Assembly: GCA_026120185.1 (NCBI GenBank)
Contig: JANUWF010001937.1
Span: forward strand, 1,612,001-1,676,000
DNA: 64,000 nt
Direction: 5' to 3'
From: Voacanga thouarsii
Taxonomy: Eukaryota > Streptophyta > Magnoliopsida > Gentianales > Apocynaceae
Shown: positions 36,973 to 49,629 of the stretch, in pieces
Numbering within the stretch: the first letter of the stretch is position 1
How the letters are laid out: every line of letters starts with the position of its first letter
Program-made: the position numbers and the translations under genes
The notes under the pieces: model-generated
What the model saw: the letters and a program-made list of their open reading frames with translations, nothing else
Database searches by the model: none
Told to the model about the DNA's origin: nothing

Positions 36973-36992
36973 TTTAGCACTGTTGTCGGGGA
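36973..36992 (+). promoter_or_regulatory. Primer binding site of element B (tRNA-Asp type, degenerate)
   Basis: TTAGCACTGTTGTCGGGGA differs at a few positions from the TGGCGCCGTTGCCGGGGA site used by Athila/Ogre elements and complementary to tRNA-Asp. It starts within a few bases of the LTR end. Confidence 0.8.
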
Positions 36993-37474
36993 TGGCCACT
37001 GTTGGAAACACTCGTGTCTACTGATTTTGCCTTTTTTGTATTTGCAAATATTACTAACTTTTATTTTTTAGGTACTTTGTGAATATTTCTTTTTATTAGT
37101 ATATGATTTTGTTTTGGATTTATTTAAATTTTTTCTATTCTTTATTTTTTGATTTGATTTTTATTTTTCTTTGAGTGCTAGGTTGGCATCATCATTGTCA
37201 ATTATTCTTGGAGAAGTACATAGCATTGGGCCCAAGATCAAATGAGCTACAATGATGATAGATTGGCACAATTGCAAGCTCACGTTGATGTTATGAGTGA
37301 GCAACACTTGAAGCATCAATAAATTCCTTTGTTAACAAACCTAATGCTTTGATTACGGGTTATGAAGAATTATCCCAACGAATGAGCTCTAACAAAACAC
37401 AACTAGCAAAGTTGATTGATAAGATCTACAATAGGGAATTCAAAATTCCAGAAAAATAGGATACAACTCGATTC

Positions 37475-37969
37475 ATGGAGCCCACTAATGCCATTGATGA
37501 TGTGTTGAGTTTACTATACCTCAAGGAGTTAAATCTTTCAATGCTACATCATACGAAGTCCTTAGAGGATGTTGACGAATTCTACTATTCACCCCATTCA
37601 AAGAGAGTTAACTTCGTATTTGTAGATGTGGTACAAAGTAAGGATTTCTTGATTCTATCTTTGAGAACTCAAATACTAAGTTTAAAAGAGAATTTTACTT
37701 GTGAAAATTCTTTTGGAAGATTAATTGGCGATTTCAATGTTGATGCATTCATTCGATACTATGTGCACTCATATGTTGAAAAAGATATTTGTGTGTCTAA
37801 AGGGATGTTAGAGAATGAGGTTTATATATTTTGCTTTACTGAGAAAAATCGTTTTCATAAACATTACATTTTTCAAAAACCTCCATTCTTTCTATATTCA
37901 CCATTCCTATCTTCTACTTTCAGCTTTAATTTCTTTTACAATAATATGATGAGGAAATATGATGAGTAG
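37475..37969 (+). CDS. Unrecognised 164-codon ORF in element B
   Basis: This is the only sizeable open frame in the internal region. It starts MEPTNAIDDVLSLLY. It shows no zinc knuckle, protease or reverse transcriptase motif that I recognise. The last 45 residues are rich in Phe, Tyr and Ser and look like translated AT-rich DNA. An in-frame TAG lies shortly before the ATG, after a stretch that also reads open, so this may be the tail of a decayed gag-like frame. It could equally be fortuitous. Confidence 0.3.
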   Translation: MEPTNAIDDVLSLLYLKELNLSMLHHTKSLEDVDEFYYSPHSKRVNFVFVDVVQSKDFLILSLRTQILSLKENFTCENSFGRLIGDFNVDAFIRYYVHSYVEKDICVSKGMLENEVYIFCFTEKNRFHKHYIFQKPPFFLYSPFLSSTFSFNFFYNNMMRKYDE

Positions 37970-39463
37970 AAAGAGTTTGTATCTTTATCTTGTGTTTGGT
38001 TTTGTTAGGTGTCTTTTTCCCTTAGTAATAAGGAGACTATATCCCAGTTTAAGTGTAGGGAAGTGAGTCATTGTGTTTATTCTTAGGAGCTTTATTAGTC
38101 TTTCCTAAGTTTTATTTTTGGTGTGTTTTATTTTGGTCATTCTTTTCTTTGTTTTTTTTTTTTATGAGTGTTTAATTTTGTAGGTTTAAATAAAGATTTC
38201 TTGAACAAGATCTTCTATTCTTCTCCAAATTTTAATATTTATTGGAGCATTATTGCACTTGGAGAGTATTGATTAACTTTCTATCTCTTTTATCATTTTT
38301 GGTCTTTTTGGAGATGCTTTCTTGTATTAATTTTTTACGAATGAGGACATTGTCCAGTTTAAGTATGGGGGACTGATTTGGTGATATTCTTTGTCCAGTT
38401 TTTAATTATTTTGGTATTTTCTTAGTATCAAACAATTTTGTTGAAAATTTTAAAAATTTGAAAATTTGAAACTTTGAAAGTTTCAAAATTTTAGAGCTAA
38501 ATTGAGTTTATTTGTCTATAATGGAGTAATGATTTTCTTTTTAACTTTGGATATAGATTTATCATTCATTTTGATTGGATTTTTATTAAAAAGTTAACTT
38601 GTGTATTAAGTTGGATTTTGCTATGTATTGAGCATTGAGGTTAACTTTCGTTATATTAGGTGTTTGAGTTTATTTTATTCTTTGAGTTTGAATATTGATG
38701 ATATGATGAGTATGGGAAGAGTTGTTGACTAATTCTTGTATTATGGATTAGAAATTTGCTTAACTTTAAGTGATGAATAGGGAACGCGAGGAATATAGAA
38801 AAACAATAAGTGAAAAAAAAATTATTGTTATGTGAGAGAAAAAAGAATTGAGTTGAAAAAATGCTCTCATTTTTCTTTTGCTGAAAAGGGGGTTAATATG
38901 GAGAGAAGTAACAAGTATTGTTCGGTACACTCTCCTAAGGCTACCCAAAGGCAAAAATGCAAGAAAGAAAAAGAAAATTATTGAAAAAAGATAAAGACTA
39001 TAAGGGGGCCAATACAGTGCGTGAAGAGAAATCTATTCACTTAAAGCTATCAATTCCTATGTCATTGAAAAAATAAAAGAGTTGAGTGTTTTCCTTATTT
39101 CATTAACTTAAGTCGTGTAAATTTGAGTACATAATGTTGGAATTGGTTAAATGGCTTGACTTGTATGATTTATGTTATCTATGTTTTTGCTTGAGGAGTA
39201 GGATGATTTTCTTATACTATATATAAACTTGTTTAACTTAACTTTGATAGTCTGTGATTATTTGATTTAATACATGAGTTTACATGATTTTGAAAGGACT
39301 GAATGAATGATGAGTTTATGTTTAAGGTTGGAAGGAGAATATTCTTTTATTGTGGATGAATTTGCTAAAGATAAATTAAAGAATCGTTTTGGCTTAAGCT
39401 ATTTGCTTAGTGTTTTAATTCTTGTTTGTTTAAGAACAAGCAAAGCTTAAGTGTGAGAGAATG
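37970..39463 (+). other. Element B 3' internal region with repeated polypurine-like modules
   Basis: Three modules combine a TTTAAGTGTGG-like tract with a GAGGACATTG/GAACAAGC word: about 38025-38070, 38341-38373 and 39430-39463. The last abuts the 3' LTR and should be the functional polypurine tract. The rest is AT-rich and non-coding. Confidence 0.65.
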
Positions 39464-41002
39464 TGATAGGGTCTAAATTCACTTATATTTTCCAAGTTAT
39501 TTGAGGATATCTTGTGATACTTTTGATGTAATAACTATTCATATTCTTTCCTATTTGATATTTTACCTTTAAAATTTTAATTTGATGATTTTATGCAGAA
39601 TATGATGAAAAATGAAGCAAAATGAATGGGCAAACAGGGCACCGGCCGTGCAGAGCACAACCGGCCCCATCCCTTCACTGGGTAAACGGGGTTGGCGTAG
39701 AGGCATAGTTTACGCCAGCTTAGCACAACCGCCCCCATCCCTTCACGAGGAAAACGGGGTTGGCACAGAGGCACAGTTGATGCCGGCTTAGAGGCACGGT
39801 TGGCACCGTCTATGCACCAATTTAAGGTGGTGGGTTTCTTTTTCCAAGTAGATTTTGGCAATCTCAGTTGGATTCGTTTGGGAACTCTTTCAACCATGGA
39901 AAAGGACTCTTGTAGGCACCTTTTGGCAACCAAAACTCCTATAAATACAAGAGAATAACATTGTACAAGAAAGTTCTAGTTCTTGAGTTTTCATTGTAAT
40001 ATTTTATACAACTTCTAGAGAAACACTAAGGTTTAGGAGGATCAAGGAGAATTCTTGGAGAAGAAGATGAGGTTGCTCAAGAAGGTTTCAAGGAAGAAGA
40101 AGAAGGCTGCTTACTTGTTTATGAGTGATTTCTTTTTCTCTTCTTTGTAATTTATTGACAATTTGAGATTAATATTTTAATTATCTTTAGAGGATATTCT
40201 TTTGGTTTTATGATTTTGTATTGATTTTAGTTCTTTGATCAATTGATTATTGTTCTTGGTATTCGATTGCTTGTTTTAATTAAGGAATTAATTAATTGAT
40301 TCTTCTTGTTGACATGCTTGCAAAAGAGGTTGATAGTAGTTTCAATTTAATTAATTTTATATTTGTTATCTCTTAACTAGCTTACAAAAGGGGTTAATTA
40401 TCAAAAACTTGGGTAATCGAATACTAGTTGGTAATTTCTATAATACAGAGTCATTAGCTAATTTCATACTTTAAATTATCGAGAATATAGAGATTTATGT
40501 GAAGATTGATTTTAATGTATCTTTTGGGTATATTGGTTGAGATAGAATATATTCACTATTTAACTAGAAGATAGTGATTCCATAGATTGTAAATGAAGTG
40601 TGTCTACTTTAATCCTTCATGATACCAAGATAGTAATTAATTGAGAGAATAGCTAGTCAATTATTGTTGTGTATTCAAGGATTTCTATCTATTTACATAT
40701 CTTATCTCCTTGTACTTACTCATTGATTATCCTTGTGACTTTTCTTATGTGACTTGATTTTTTCATATATTAGGTTAGTGTTTTATTTACTTATATTTCT
40801 TTGTTTTATCGGCTAAACAATAAAGACTTGAGTAAAGTAAGGTGAGGGTCTAAGTTCCTGTGGATTCGATACTTACTATTCTTTATACTATATGATGGGT
40901 ATTTTGCCTATATATGTGATTTTAGTGGTTAGCATTTTAATTAAAACTTGATTAATTATGTAATTTGTTAATAATATTTTCTACACTAAAAAACACGTAT
41001 CA
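39464..41002 (+). repeat. 3' LTR of element B (1.54 kb)
   Basis: It starts TGATAGGGTCTAAATTC and ends ACACGTATCA. TATAAATA is at 39940-39947. The GC-rich cassette at 39634-39815 contains two copies of an ACCGxCCCCATCCCTTCAC...ACGGGGTTGGC inverted-repeat unit where LTR1 has one, so the cassette has expanded in this copy. Confidence 0.93.
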
Positions 41003-42228
41003 CGTGTCAAGTAAATAGTGAATCACTACGTTCATCAAATCTCAATTCTAGCACCGACATGAATTTTGAAGAATAAATCTCACTCTGCCTCGAGTTATGA
41101 TATCCCTTTCCTAAGGCTCAATTAATTGGTATATTTACCTAATCAACCTAAACCAAGGATGCATTATACTTACTCATCACCCAATAAGTAGCCGAAAGCC
41201 CCAATATCCCTATCACTAGGTAATATTAAAAACCTATTGACTACCAAATTCTAATCTTTCAATAGCTCTCATGAGTTAATCAAAGGAAAATATACATTGG
41301 ACCAATTAATTTGGTGTTCAACTCCTAATCCCATTTCTCAAAATCATTAAGAGTGAATCAATCAATTGAATAAAGTAATCAAGCCCAAACAATCAATCCA
41401 ATACAATGAAACCCAAGTAGTCAAATACAAAAATAAGAGTTCAATAAATCATAGTAACAACTCAATAGAAGGATATAGATTAGGGTTCTTCCCTAAAAAA
41501 TAATTAAAATCATTTAAATATCAACATTGATAAATTATAATACAAAAAAGAAGAAAGCACTTCATTCACAGATAAGATCTTAAACTCTTTGTTCCTTGAA
41601 TTTTGTTCTACAATCCATTCTTCTTCTCCATGATTTCCCAAGATCCTCCATTCTTTTGTATTTCATTAAGCTCCCTAAGGGATCCCTTTACTGCTAGCTA
41701 ACCAAGGATGTGTTTTTAGGGCTTATAACAGTGTATATATAGTGTATAATAAGAAGAAATACAAATATTGTAGAAAAATGTGGATCCATGCCTTTTTTTA
41801 TGCAAGTGGGCTGCCCAGGGAAGTGGAGGCTGCTTGGTCTTTGGTTGCCTAGGAAAGTTATACTTTCTTAGGCCTTGGGAAGTTAAACTTCCCTTGGCCA
41901 CCTTTATACTATACAAATAATGTCTTTGTTTGCTCCTAGGTAGTATAGAGGAGTTCAACCTCCCTAGGCCTTTTTTTCTCAGGCCACCATTTTTGTACAA
42001 TACAAGGTATTAGGCACCTAGGCTACTTGCTTTATTTGGTCTTCTTCATTGTTATTCTATTTTTGCTCTATTTTCCTTTCTTTTCATCTCTATCATCTCC
42101 AATTGGTATTTTTTTTTTATTTGTTACAAAAAGAGGATAAAAAATGTATGTCAAGTGATTTAAACACGAATATATCACAATTAAAGCAGAAAAATACTTG
42201 AAAATATGTATACAATGGGTCTTCATCA

Positions 42229-43115
42229 TAATTCCCTTTGGAATCACCAATGCCTTTGCAATGTTAATTGATTTAATACATCGAGTTTCCCAATCATACT
42301 CAAATAATTTGTTTGTTGTTTTCATCGATGATATTTTGGTATATTCAAAAAATTTTCAGGAGAATGAAAAACACATGTGAACTGTACTTGAAAATCTATG
42401 AGAAGCTAAACTGCTAAGTTCAATAAGTGTGAATTTTGGTTGGATAAGGTGGTCTTTTTGGGACATGTGTTATTCGAGGAAGGAATTACAGTGGACCCTG
42501 CAAAGGTTGAAGGTATAACAAATTAGAAGCATCTAGAAAACCCAACAGAAATATGCAGGGACTAGTTGGATATTATTGGAGGTTTATTGAAGGATTTTCA
42601 ACACTTGCTTCACCTTTAGCTAGGTCAACTCAAAAGAAAATGCCTTATGTTTAGATGAAGGGTCGTAAGAAAAGCTACTTAGAGTTAAAGCAAAAGTTAT
42701 GTACATCACCAGTTTTGGCTTAGCAATGGATAAACCATATAAAGTATATACTGATGCCTTAAAGGAAGGATTAGGTGGAGTATTATGTAGGAGAAGAAAG
42801 CAATAACATACATATCAAGGAAATTGAGGCCTCATGAAGTGAATTACCCTAGTCACAATTTAGAATTAGTAGCTATTGTATTTGCACTGAAGAAATGGAA
42901 GCACTATCTGTATATAGCAAGATTTGAAGCTTTTACTGATCATAAGAGTTTGAAGTATATCTTCATATAGAAGGATCTGAATATGCCTCAATAAAAATGG
43001 ATGAAAATTTTGGATGAATTTCAATGCCCCACCAAGTACCATCTACACAAAATAAATGTAGTAGCTGATGTACTAAGTAGAAAAGTGGAAATGTCAACTA
43101 TTTGAATGGCGCAAT
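42229..43115 (+). pseudogene. Element C reverse transcriptase C-terminal part and RNase H
   Basis: After the element A border the frame resumes with IIPFGITNAFAMLIDLIHRV and FVVFIDDILVYSKNF, which includes the catalytic Asp-Asp of the palm (F/YIDD type). It continues with frame changes through [35 protein letters not shown], then RNase H motifs ([40 protein letters not shown]) and VVADVLSRKV. Multiple stops and shifts make it a pseudogene. The stretch 43116-43321 has no readable integrase and ends in the purine tract before the LTR. Confidence 0.92.
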
Positions 43116-43321
43116 CCTTGGATTTAGAAGTATTTGTGATTGAAGGATGGATAATGATGAATAATATTTCAATTTATTCAATGTATTACAACAATTGAAA
43201 GAAGCACAAAGGAAGGATGATGAATTACAATATATCAAAATGAAGAATAAAGGAAAAGTAGATAGTGATGAAGTAGGGATTCTCTAATTTCGAGGACAAA
43301 ATTTTTTCTAACAGAGGAAAG

Positions 43322-45590
43322 TGAAATGCCCATCCCTAAGTGTTTATTTAATAGAAAAATTAATTCTTGTAATATGTATATATAGATATATGAATGGTCT
43401 TTAAGACAATAGAAGAAAGGCCATTAAGTATGGCCTATTAAAAGGGAAGATAAAGAACTTATTATATGGATGGCCTATGGGACATATGATACTTGTTAGA
43501 GGTGGCCCACTACATTTAACGAAGTTTAGATATTTTAGGAAATATATTTAACTCTAGAAAAAGTTATTTGACCATGTATAATTAAGTGAAGCTTTTTACA
43601 TTTTCCACAAGCTTCCTACACTTTCTATAAGCTTCCTAAATTTTCCAACCTCTTCCATTACCTTCTTCTAATTTCTACACCCTCCTAAAAATTTTCAAGT
43701 CATGAAAGAAAGGTTCTACACCTTTCTAAAGATTTCCAAGTCCTGAATGAAACAAAATAAAAGAAGAGATTGAAGGGGGAAGAAAAGGGAAAATTAAGAG
43801 AAAGAGAGAGGCAGGCCAAGAGGAAAAGAAAAAGACAGGGAAACTGAGAGGAAAAAAGTAAAAGAAGGAAAAGGAAAGAAAGAGAAAATGAAGAAAGGTC
43901 AAGAGAGAGAGAGAAAGGAAACAGGAAAGTAGTTGGAAGGTTTACTCATTCAAGAAGGTAAAACTTCTCCCCCCTTGAATTAAAGTTGTTCTAAGCATGA
44001 TAAGGATTAGCTTGATGCATGTTTTGATGGAAATATGAATGTATGAGAAGGAATTATTGTTTGTGAGTTGTTTGAAGAGGCTTGATAACCGGTTGCAAGA
44101 AAGGAAGTTATTTTGTATATTTTATACTTCATTTGACGTGTTTTGAAGTCATAACAATGTTGAGAATTGTCCTACTGAATGGTTAATGGAAAGAAGAAAT
44201 TATATATAGCTACATGTTTGTGAGTAAATACAAGCTATAATGATTTTATGTAGCTGTGGATTCCTTTTTATTGTAGATTGGGTATTGAAATCTTGTGACT
44301 GAAGCTAAACGTGTAATAGAATGTAAAAATAGTTTGGGGTAGGTTTTGTGGGATTTTTGTTGTGAAGAACACTATAGCATCAAAGAATACCAAAGCTGCC
44401 ATTATAAAGGAGTGAAAATCCTGTTTCAACATTCTTGAGGAAAAGGTTACTGTTTAGATGGTTGGGAATTGTTGGTAGGAAAAATCAGCTAAAACACCTT
44501 AGTTTAGATGTTAAACAAGGTCTTGGAAGGCTTATACATGATGGGATTTATTGAAGAATTTATAAGAATGACCTAAATATCTTTGCACTTTTAAATGATC
44601 TTGTTTTGCTCACTAATGTAGGCCGTATGTTTATGTTGAAAACTGAATAGAATGGCTAAGGAAATTAAAGTTTCGTGGGCTAGAACTTATAGATAAATGT
44701 CTTAAGAAAATTTTGGGACAAATTTGACTTCATTTGGACTAGTATAGCAAGAGTTATGAAATTAAGATGGGAGATTGCCGTGGTGCGTAAGTTGGCTTCC
44801 TATTTTTATTTAATGAAGAGTGCAAGCTATTTTAATGTATTTTGGCTCTTATGAACAGTTAGGAACCCTGGTAGTTGAATCTCCTCCAAACCCTTGAAGT
44901 TAGGAACAAAATGGTATAGGTTTTGTAGGGTCCATATAACAACTTTCATGAATAGTATAATTCTTAATTCTTGGAGTTTTGCATTATTTTAGAGATACCT
45001 CTTTATTATAGCTGAACCTGACCCGAGGAGCTCTTAAACCTATAGCTATGTAAATATAAGTCTTAGCTAAATAAGGTGAGTCCAATGAATTTCCAAATTT
45101 TATGATAGTTAAGTCATTTTTTGGTATATTCAGACATGAACATCTTACTCAAGTAACTAAGACTTTTACGCCTTATGTGAGTCCTTTTGTATTTCAAACC
45201 TAATTTTGGATAAATATTTTTTGGCATATTTGGATATGAACTTTTCATGGATAAACAATATTGCTAAGCAATATTCCTCTATGATGCCTGTTACAACTTT
45301 ATTCATGAAATGATGTATATTTATAAAGCTCTTTACTTGAATCATTACTATATTTTGATAAAAGAATGTGTTACTACGATGATATTGATTTTATTGCTTT
45401 CAAAGCATACCATGCACAACTGAAAGGCATAATTTCTTTTTGTGTTTAATGAACTTTGGAAATTGTTACAAGGAAAACGGCAAACATTTGGAAAATGATA
45501 TTTTGTTCCCAAAACTATTCTGTTGATCTCCCTTCGGGGAATGTGGTATTGGAATTTTAGTGAGAACCTATGATGACATTGATTATTCAG
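43322..45590 (+). repeat. 3' LTR of element C, first part
   Basis: It starts TGAAATGCCCATCCC after the purine tract AACAGAGGAAAG. The first 1.6 kb match the 5' LTR; the remainder up to 45590 has no counterpart there. TTCAG at 45586-45590 is one copy of the element F TSD. Confidence 0.9.
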
Positions 45591-46735
45591 TTATAGGAAT
45601 CAAATTAGGTATAAAGTCTATTTTTGAGAAGGGGGAAGGAGGATAAAGTCACACTTCATGATTCCATGGGTAAGAACAATATTCAAAAGGATTTAAGGAA
45701 GTTTTCAAAACAACAAACTCAGGTCTAAGAAGATTGTGAAGAGATGGATTGTAAAAAAAGGGCCAAAAGATGCACAACACAAGTAATAATCCATGTGAAA
45801 AATCAAGCCAATCTTTAAATAAGGATTGAAGGTCAATGGAGTATCAAAAAGAGCTCAAGATGACCAATATTTTAGTTGGAGGATTAAGGAAATATAGAGA
45901 AATGGAATGGAGGTCCAAGGAGCAAGTTTTGAAGTGCAATAAAATGGGGGGCTAGCGACTAGAACATAACTGGCGCTAGGTTCACTAGCACACCTGGCAC
46001 CAGGTTATCACTGAAGCGAAGTTCTGTTTCCAGAACACACCGGTGCCGGGTCCACCCAAGTAGCTGGTGCCAGGTCCATTCGGGCCATGCCCTATTTTAC
46101 TAATTTTTTTTGTTTTGTTCTGTTTTGTTCCCCATTAAATTTTCAGGACTTTTATTATGTTTTAACATATTTTAAGACATGTAATAGGGTCTTAAAACTT
46201 GTATTAAGGCCATCTAATTTTTATGCTTTGTTTACTAATTAGTTAGGGTAATTGAGGCCTATAAATACCCCATTATAGCATCTTTTGTAATAGAATCCAG
46301 ATTTCAGATTTAAAAGATTAAATAGAGTGTTGAACTCTTGGAGAGGAGAATTCTTTCTTAGTTCTTCTTCATTTTGAAGACCAAGCAAAGGAATTAGACC
46401 TACATTTGTTTAGAGTCTCTAAAATTCTTGAGTTAATCCAACTTCTTTCTTCATCTAGGATATTGGGTAGATTTATTCTTACCTAGTGTTCTTATTGGAA
46501 AACCTAGAAGGGTGTCTACCTTTCTCTATCCCACTTGTTCTTAATCTCTTGTAGAATTTGGGGTGTTTGGATATTAAAGTTGTTGGCCAAATTCTATTAG
46601 AATTTGGGTTCTAGTTGTTCATTCACATAGGTTTCTTACTTTATAGGAATTTTGGTATAAAATTGGGTGACCAATTCTTGGGTTATTATTCTTGAGTCTA
46701 ATTTCAAAATTTTGGTGCTTCCAGGATCATATAAA
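45591..46735 (+). repeat. LTR1 of element F
   Basis: It starts TTATAGGAATCAAATTAGG, against TGATAAGAATCAAATTAGG in LTR2, and ends near CCAGGATCATAT. TATAAATA is at 46260-46267. A GC-rich palindromic cassette at 45947-46085 contains CCTGGCACCAGG and CACCGGTGCCGGG. Confidence 0.9.
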
Positions 46736-46740
46736 AGAGT

Positions 46741-46753
46741 TTCGTATTAGAGC
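46741..46753 (+). promoter_or_regulatory. Primer binding site of element F (initiator tRNA-Met, degenerate)
   Basis: TTCGTATTAGAGC followed by AAGG differs from the TTGGTATCAGAGC site at two positions. It starts five bases after the LTR1 end. The 46754-48300 leader that follows is AT-rich without recognisable coding. Confidence 0.7.
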
Positions 46754-48300
46754 AAGGTTGTGTTGATTTTTATTAACACAACTTTCTTTGGGCAACATTA
46801 CAATCTCTTCAAGCATTTGTGAAATTTTTCAAATTTTCGTCACTTTTTTGGGTTCTATTTTTGAATGCTTGGAACTCAAAATTATGTAATGAATTTGATG
46901 TTAAATTGATCTTATATGTTGGTTTGATGATTAAAGAATCATTTGGCATGAATATTTGTGGATTTTAAGGTCAAACAAGTGAAAAAATATTGTTGCAATT
47001 TCTTAATCCTGTGACTATTTTTCTTGCTTTTTTCAAAGGTCAAGAACTTCAAAATGTGCCATGGGTTTGTTGTGAAATCGAACCTACATGTTTGGTTGAT
47101 GATTGGGTAGCTATTTGAAGAGATAAATTGCAGAAATCTTAAAGTTTATTGGGTGTTTTGTTGCAAAAATTCTGAACACAGAAAAACTCCCGTAGCTCTT
47201 TTTGGTGCACTATTTGTGAGCTTTAAAACTAAAAATTTTTCCATGTTATTGCTATGAAATTGCTCATTGATGCTACATCTATAATTGTGACTAAGTTTTA
47301 CTTGTAAATTTTGAGTATTAGAGTTGCTATATGGTTGAAATTTTTGAATTACCTAGAGTTACAAGGTTGCATACCAAGTGTTTGATGTGTGGTCTTATAA
47401 CTTAGGATTGTGCTTATATGACTACCAAAGCTTTGCTTATGGAATCCCTATAATTGTTTTTTTCTTGTTAACTTATTTTTAGTGGGGTTTTACTTTCCAA
47501 TTGCTATCAAAAAAATTTTCTTCTGAAGTGATAAATAGCTTGGAAAGCAAATTGATGCATCTTGGATCATAACAATTTATCTCTTTGAACTTTTGAATTT
47601 CTTGTCATTTTATTGCCTTGAGTAAGTTGATTGATCATCAAATTGAATTCTCGACGTTATGATAGCATCCTAAATTTTGAAATCCTATCATTTGACTAAA
47701 TGCCTACTAAATGTTTGCTGAAATGTTTGAGAGTCTTTACATAGTCTTGTAAGGGCTTTTAACTTACATTTTTCACTTCCATTGAACTTAGTTAATATAC
47801 TTCTTCTATTTGGTGGGTTGAATACCTAGATTGACATCTTCTTCTAATAATTGGGATTAACTTGAACATTTTAAATCTTTGAGTCCTATCCCTAGTGTCC
47901 TTGCTTATTTAAATCCTTGTGGTGCTTATCTAATTGTTGTCACTACACATCTCCTTGAGAAATCTTTGAGTTTATGTGACAACTTATTCCTTGAAATTCT
48001 TATTGATTGAGTCTAATTCTTGTTATTCATCTAGTGATAGCTCATTTTTACTTAGGAACTTCCTGAACCTTTGGAACTTAATTGACTTAAACTAGTGGGA
48101 ATAAATCCTTTGAATTAAGGAGATTTCAGGAAGAACTTAAGTGTGGAATTGAGAGTTTGGAAAGGGCAAGAGGGTAAGCTCATTTTGATAAAAGCCAAAA
48201 AAAAGTATACACGAGAGAAGAGTGTCATTGAAAGAGTGTAAACACGTGAGGTAGTGAAGTGAGGAATTTCTTCTAATTCTATAAAAAATTTGCAAGTTGA

Positions 48301-49615
48301 AACTCTTTTGCAATAAACACTATGGTTAGTTGTAATAAAAGTGGAGGATATGATTGTTATGAAAAGCCTTGTTCAACTAGAAGTAAATATGGTAGGAATG
48401 ATGAATATGATTGAAGACATGATGGGATCAACATGTGGGTATAAATTATTAAAATGATGAAGTTTGTGTTGGAGGACCACAAAAATATTCAAGAAGTGGG
48501 TTGCAAAGGACAAATAGTGGTATGCAAAAGGAAAGGGAGTATGGGTGCTATATTTGTTCAAGCTATGCACACACTTTCTATGAATGTCCAAAAAGATCTA
48601 AGCCAAGGAAAATGAGTGCATCACAAAATTCTTCCAATAGTGGTTTAAGAAGAATGCAAGATTATGCTTGTTCTACTTGTTGGGATTATGGCTATGATAC
48701 ATGTGATTGTCCAAGAAGGAAAAGCCAAGAGAGTAGGGATGAATTGCAAAGAAGTGAAGTGAGCCCTTATGTGTATTGTTCCAGATGTAAACAAACTTGA
48801 CCTACTTGTCGATGGAAGTCCTTTTGTTTGCAATGTAGTCCTATTTGACAAAAAAAATAAGTTGAGGAAAGAGCATAAGGAAAAAGAGGTAAATCACTTA
48901 ACACAAGAGATGGAGAGAGAACATAGAGGTAGCAAAGAAGGAGTTGAGCATTATAATCGTGAGGTTGATGAGGAGCAAATATATACTAAAGGTGAAGGTC
49001 CCAAAAATGCTACAAGTAACTATGAATTAGGAGACAGCTCACATCAACAAAAGAAAAAGGGAGAATGTGTGGTTGTGAAGAGTAAAACACTAACAGCATT
49101 TTCTAGGATGGCCACAAATCCAAAAGAGGGAGTAGATGGTGAAAGTGAAAATGTGGTTGAGCAAAGAAATTCACTAGTTGGTGTTGTTAGTAGAGTTTTG
49201 GGTACTTATGTTATTGAGGATTTGAATAATTCACAAAGAGAAACCATTTTCTACTCAAGATGTAAAATCAACCAAAGGCCATGTAGTATAATGATAGATT
49301 GCGCAAGTTGTACAAATGTTATAAGTACTATATTGGTAGAAGAGATAAATATAGAGATCATGAAGCATCCTATGCCATACAAGCTTCAATGTCTCAATGA
49401 TTGTGGTGAGGTGAAGGTGAACAAATAAGCCAATGTTACATTTAGGATAGGGAATTATGAAGATGAGGTACTTTGTGATGTGATGTCCATGCATGTTGGA
49501 GAGTTGTTGTTGGGAAGGCCTTAAATATTTGATAGAGATGTGATGCATAATGGTAGGGAGAAACACTTATGCATTGAGCAAAGAGGGAATGAAGTTTACT
49601 TTTCCCCTAATATCC
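48301..49615 (+). pseudogene. Element F gag zinc-knuckle region and retropepsin remnant
   Basis: The first open frame (48501-48800) carries a CCHC knuckle, CYICSSYAHTFYEC, a second knuckle with His changed to Tyr (CSTCWDYGYDTCDC) and the start of a third (YCSRC). The next frame (48769-49428) overlaps it in another phase. It is hydrophilic at first, then carries the protease: SIMIDCASCTNVISTILVEE, where relatives have Asp-Gly-Gly-Ser/Asp-x-Gly, and PYKLQCLNDCGEVKVNK. After a TAA the homology continues in frame through YEDEVLCDVMSMHVGELLLGRP to another stop. The organisation is that of a Ty3-gypsy Gag-protease. The altered active site and stops indicate loss of function. Confidence 0.82.
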
Positions 49616-49629
49616 CTTAGAGAGATTAC

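Larger units (their letters stand above)
35483..41002 (+). mobile_element. Element B: non-autonomous Athila-like LTR retrotransposon, 5.5 kb
   Basis: Two direct LTRs (35483-36968 and 39464-41002) flank a 2.5-kb internal region. A perfect TSD CGTGT lies at 35478-35482 and 41003-41007, within the 5' LTR of element A. The priming site is tRNA-Asp-type, and there is a polypurine-like GCTTAAGTGTGAGAGA before the 3' LTR. The only open frame of size (37475-37969) is not recognisable as gag or pol. Given the intact LTR pair and TSD it is the best preserved retroelement in the window. Confidence 0.95.
26635..42228 (-). mobile_element. Element A: non-autonomous Athila-like LTR retrotransposon (minus strand), itself interrupted twice
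   Basis: On the minus strand the 5' LTR is 42228-35132 (split by element B), then a tRNA-Asp-type priming site at about 35105-35124, a 2.6-kb internal region (split by a Tekay-type LTR), and the 3' LTR 28084-26635. The TSD TAATT flanks it (26630-26634 and 42229-42233) within the reverse transcriptase of element C. No gag or pol is recognisable in the internal region, which makes it a LARD/TRIM-like derivative depending on enzymes from a relative. Confidence 0.93.
35132..42228 (-). repeat. 5' LTR of element A, split by element B
   Basis: The halves are 35132-35482 and 41008-42228, together about 1.57 kb, and are collinear with 26635-28084. The likely TATA box (TATATATA) is at 41734-41741 for minus-strand transcription. 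The outer end CTTCATCA at 42228 is followed by the TSD TAATT. Confidence 0.92.
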
